A DNA stretch of 7,264 nt from the NCBI GenBank assembly GCA_021785055.1, contig JAJYGS010000142.1, positions 1 through 7,264 on the forward strand, given 5' to 3'. Shown here piece by piece: positions 5,382 to 7,264 of the stretch (the stretch's first letter is position 1; every line of letters begins with the position of its first letter). The DNA comes from Nitrospirota bacterium (GTDB lineage: Bacteria; Nitrospirota; JACRHJ01). Both the position numbers and the translations under genes were made by a program. The notes beneath the pieces are model-generated. The model saw only the letters and a list, made by a program, of their open reading frames with translations. It did no database searches and was not told the DNA's origin.

Positions 5382-6275
5382 ATGATAATCAACCAGGCAA
5401 ATCTATCGGCGCTTTACACGGGTTTTTCTGCGATTTTCAAAGACGTATTCGACAACGCGAACGTGCTGTACCGGCGCGTCGCGACGGAGGTACCTTCCAC
5501 TTCCCGCCAGGAACAGTATAACTGGCTTGGCCGCGTGCCCCGTATGCGCGAATGGCTCGGAGAACGCATAATTCAGAACCTCTCAGCCTATTCGTACACC
5601 ATAAAAAATCTCGACTGGGAAGCCACGGTCGCCATAGACAGAAACGACGTAGAGGACGACGCCGTCGGCATATATACGCCGATGGTCAAGGCGCTTGCGG
5701 ACGCCGCCGCAACGCATCCCGACGAACTGGTTTTCAATCTCATGACCGGCGGATTTCTCAATCCCTGTTACGACGGCATGTCGTTCTTCAATGCCGCGCA
5801 TCCGACCGGAGCATTAATCCAGTCCAACAAGGGCACCGCGGTGCTTGCACCAACCAGCTATGCCGCGGCCCGCGCGCAAATGATGTCGCTTACGGACGAG
5901 CACGGAAAGCCGCTTAACGTGGTTCCAGATCTCCTTGTAGTTCCGCCGCAGCTTGAGAGCGCCGCGCTTGGGATAGTCCATGCCGACGTCTACGAGGACG
6001 GCACCTCGAACGTCTTCAGGGATTCCGCTGACCTGGTCGTCGCGCCGTATCTCTCCGGCAGCCCGACGGCATGGTATCTGCTGGACACGAAGAAGGCCGT
6101 GAAACCTTTCATCTTCCAGAGGAGGAAACCGCCCGTTTTAGTCTCCAAGGACACGCCGGATGACGAGGGGGCGTTCATGAAAAGGGAATACGTCTTCGGC
6201 GTGGATTCGCGGGACAACGCCGGCTACGGCCTCTGGCAGCTCGCGTACGCATCTGACGGGACGACACCCAATTAG
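5382..6275 (+). CDS. major head (capsid) protein, Mu gpT-like
   Basis: This is the main shell subunit, 297 residues (Mu gpT is about 305). Family blocks are clear: the N-terminal LSALYTGFSAIFKDVFDNAN (8-27), then YNWLGRVPRMREWLGERIIQNLSAYSYTIKNLDWEATVAIDRNDVEDD (46-93), FLNPCYDGMSFFNAAHP (125-141), LNVVPDLLVVPPQLE and the C-terminal KREYVFGVDSRDNAGYGLWQLAYAS. No strong N-terminal delta-domain is seen, as expected when a separate scaffold exists. ATG 5382 has a near-perfect AAGGAGGG site starting at the DUF2190 stop, predicting high translation. The gene appears complete. It assembles around the scaffold half of the protease encoded upstream. Confidence 0.95.
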   Translation: MIINQANLSALYTGFSAIFKDVFDNANVLYRRVATEVPSTSRQEQYNWLGRVPRMREWLGERIIQNLSAYSYTIKNLDWEATVAIDRNDVEDDAVGIYTPMVKALADAAATHPDELVFNLMTGGFLNPCYDGMSFFNAAHPTGALIQSNKGTAVLAPTSYAAARAQMMSLTDEHGKPLNVVPDLLVVPPQLESAALGIVHADVYEDGTSNVFRDSADLVVAPYLSGSPTAWYLLDTKKAVKPFIFQRRKPPVLVSKDTPDDEGAFMKREYVFGVDSRDNAGYGLWQLAYASDGTTPN

Positions 6276-6277
6276 TC

Positions 6278-6670
6278 ATGTATATATCAATATCTGATTT
6301 ATATGTCCCGGAAGACGTATTGATACGCCTTACGGACGACGAGTCGAGCGGCTCCATAAACACTGCGCGAGCTGACGACGCGATCGCTTCCGCGCAGGCG
6401 GTGGTGGACGCATCATTATCGATGCAGTACGTCGTGCCGCTTGAAAGCCCGCCGCAGCTTGTAATAAAGCTGACGGCTGACATAGCGGTGTATAACCTTT
6501 ACCTCCGTCAGGCAATTGTCCCGGCGGAGGTAAAGGACTCCTATGTCAGGGCGCTTGAGACTTTGCAGAATATCGCGAACGGCGCCCTTTTACTGCCATC
6601 GGCCATTCCCGGAACGTCGGTTTCAGGCAGCCGGAGAGAATTCAGCCGGGAAACAATGGAAGATTTCTGA
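6278..6670 (+). CDS. Mu gp36-like protein (DUF1320), head-tail connector
   Basis: This 130-residue protein has the DUF1320 outline: MYISISDLYVPEDVLIRLTDDESSGSINT at the start, a helix ADDAIASAQAVVDASLSMQYVVPLESPPQLV, then IKLTADIAVYNLYLRQ and YVRALETLQNIANGALLLP. Proteins of this family are helical adaptors attached under the portal and follow the major head gene in Mu-like phages. It starts two bases after the capsid stop, with no visible Shine-Dalgarno; the first ~30 bases are unusually A/T-rich, which may keep the start open for re-initiating ribosomes. It ends with an unstructured tail rich in Ser/Arg/Glu. The family call is good; the connector role rests on family and context. Confidence 0.87.
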   Translation: MYISISDLYVPEDVLIRLTDDESSGSINTARADDAIASAQAVVDASLSMQYVVPLESPPQLVIKLTADIAVYNLYLRQAIVPAEVKDSYVRALETLQNIANGALLLPSAIPGTSVSGSRREFSRETMEDF

Positions 6671-6689
6671 CGGAGGCGGAAGAATATAA

Positions 6690-7121
6690 ATGGCGGTTTA
6701 TACGCGAAAAGACCTGCTGGACGCGGTCGTCTCTGCCCTGTCACCCATGCTCGTATCCGGCGGAGGATCTGCGCGGTCTGTCTATGTAAGCGATTTTATA
6801 AAGCCGGAGGATATTCTGGCGAAATCGCCCGCATTGCCTGCCGTCGCGGTAGCTTTCCTGTCATCGTTATGCAGGCCGGGGCCGTACCAGGCTTACGCGG
6901 AACGGATCAATTTCAGTATCGTCGCAATTGCGCGGCGTGATATTTCACCCGCGCCGCTCGATTTGCTGGAGGACGTGCGGCCTCTGCTGATTGGAAAGGG
7001 CCTGGGCGTCGGGACTTATCCTCCGAGGCTTGAGAGCGAGTCGCCTGCGATGGTGCGAGACGATTTCGCATACGCCTCCGCGAATTATTACCTGGTAAGA
7101 TACGTAAGTTTGGAAAGCTGA
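6690..7121 (+). CDS. Mu gp37-like protein (DUF1834), tail-completion/connector
   Basis: This protein of 143 residues follows gp36 in the order typical of Mu-like phages. It starts MAVYTRKDLLDAVVSALSPM, with a central SVYVSDFIKPEDILAKSPALPAVAVAFLS and then YAERINFSIVAIARRDISPAPLDLLEDVRPLLIG, matching the DUF1834 pattern of alternating strands and helices also seen in tail-terminator-like folds. ATG 6690 has GGAAGA at 6678-6683, about six bases upstream, and a second GGAGG at 6672-6676. It probably closes the head-proximal end of the tail. The family assignment is fair; the exact role in assembly is inferred from gene order. Confidence 0.8.
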   Translation: MAVYTRKDLLDAVVSALSPMLVSGGGSARSVYVSDFIKPEDILAKSPALPAVAVAFLSSLCRPGPYQAYAERINFSIVAIARRDISPAPLDLLEDVRPLLIGKGLGVGTYPPRLESESPAMVRDDFAYASANYYLVRYVSLES

Positions 7122-7135
7122 ATCGGGAGGTTTTA

Positions 7136-7264
7136 ATGCCAGGCGCTTCTTTTACTGCGGTTGGTCTTACCCCGCTTAATTTCTCCGTGAACCCGTGTTA
7201 TCCGGGCAAGGTCACGCTGGATGCCGGTTTCATAAATTTAAAGAGCGAGGGGGGCGAGGATATT
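7136..7264 (+). CDS. unrecognised phage protein, N-terminal 43 residues (runs off window)
   Basis: An ATG at 7136 with GGGAGG at 7125-7130 opens a frame that is still open at the window edge. The visible part begins MPGASFTAVGLTPLNFSVNP and continues with CYPGKVTLDAGFINLKSEGGEDI. In Mu the next genes encode gp38 and then the tail sheath L; this start resembles neither clearly, so I assign no function. Its place and strand make it part of the same late operon, most likely tail. Confidence 0.6.
   Translation, partial: MPGASFTAVGLTPLNFSVNPCYPGKVTLDAGFINLKSEGGEDI

Larger units (their letters stand above)
419..7264 (+). mobile_element. Mu-like phage/prophage packaging and head module (partial)
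   Basis: Eleven consecutive same-strand genes, from an HTH regulator through the terminase, protease/scaffold, portal, DUF2190, gpT, gp36 and gp37 families to an ORF cut by the window edge, form a compact late module of Mu-like phages. No repressor, transposase, integrase, lysis or tail-fibre gene is visible. The right end is outside the window and the left end probably lies in 312-418. It could be a full prophage, a remnant or a domesticated capsid cluster; the window cannot decide. Confidence 0.85.

Noticed and set aside
1..7264. CRISPR array, tRNA, rRNA or IS element
   Set aside because: No spaced direct repeats, no cloverleaf-like tRNA sequence, no rRNA segment and no transposase motif were seen on either strand.

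Overview
The window shows the left part of a Mu-like (transposable-phage type) head and packaging module lying directly beside what looks like a bacterial chromosomal gene. All supported genes are on the + strand. By eye the DNA is G+C-rich, with frequent AGG (Arg) and ATA (Ile) codons and mostly strong GGAGG-type ribosome binding sites. That would suit an anaerobic Gram-negative lineage such as Synergistota, but this is only an impression and nothing here proves the host taxon.

Layout: (1) positions 1-311 hold the C-terminal end of an MFS exporter, probably a host gene. (2) Positions 312-418 form a 107-base gap with no convincing promoter or terminator. Its 3' half contains two adjacent short inverted repeats, and the second masks the ribosome binding site of the next gene. 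(3) Positions 419-1663 encode three small proteins. The first is a LuxR/sigma-4-like helix-turn-helix regulator with a cysteine-rich N-terminus and a basic Lys/Ala-rich tail that has its own internal start signal. The second is a zinc-ribbon protein faintly reminiscent of Mu Com. The third is a helical/acidic protein in the position expected for a small terminase subunit. (4) Positions 1660-4951 encode the large terminase, a Mu gpI-like protease/scaffold protein and a Mu gp29-like (DUF935) portal. (5) Positions 4962-7121 encode a DUF2190 capsid protein, the Mu gpT-like major head protein and the gp36-like (DUF1320) and gp37-like (DUF1834) connector/tail-completion proteins. An unrecognised ORF then runs off the right edge.

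Working together: the regulator genes would control expression of the late operon. The terminase pumps DNA through the portal into a shell of gpT-like subunits built on the scaffold part of the protease. The DUF2190 protein probably decorates or stabilises the shell, and the gp36/gp37-like proteins join head to tail. Genes are spaced by -14 to about +20 bases, so a single late transcript with translational coupling is likely.

Most interesting features: protease/scaffold placed before the portal instead of after it; no Mu gpF-like minor head gene and a short portal at exactly that place; an SD-masking hairpin ahead of the first phage gene close to a Com-like zinc ribbon; an in-frame internal start in the regulator; and a late module beginning at a host-like gene with no repressor or transposase genes in view.
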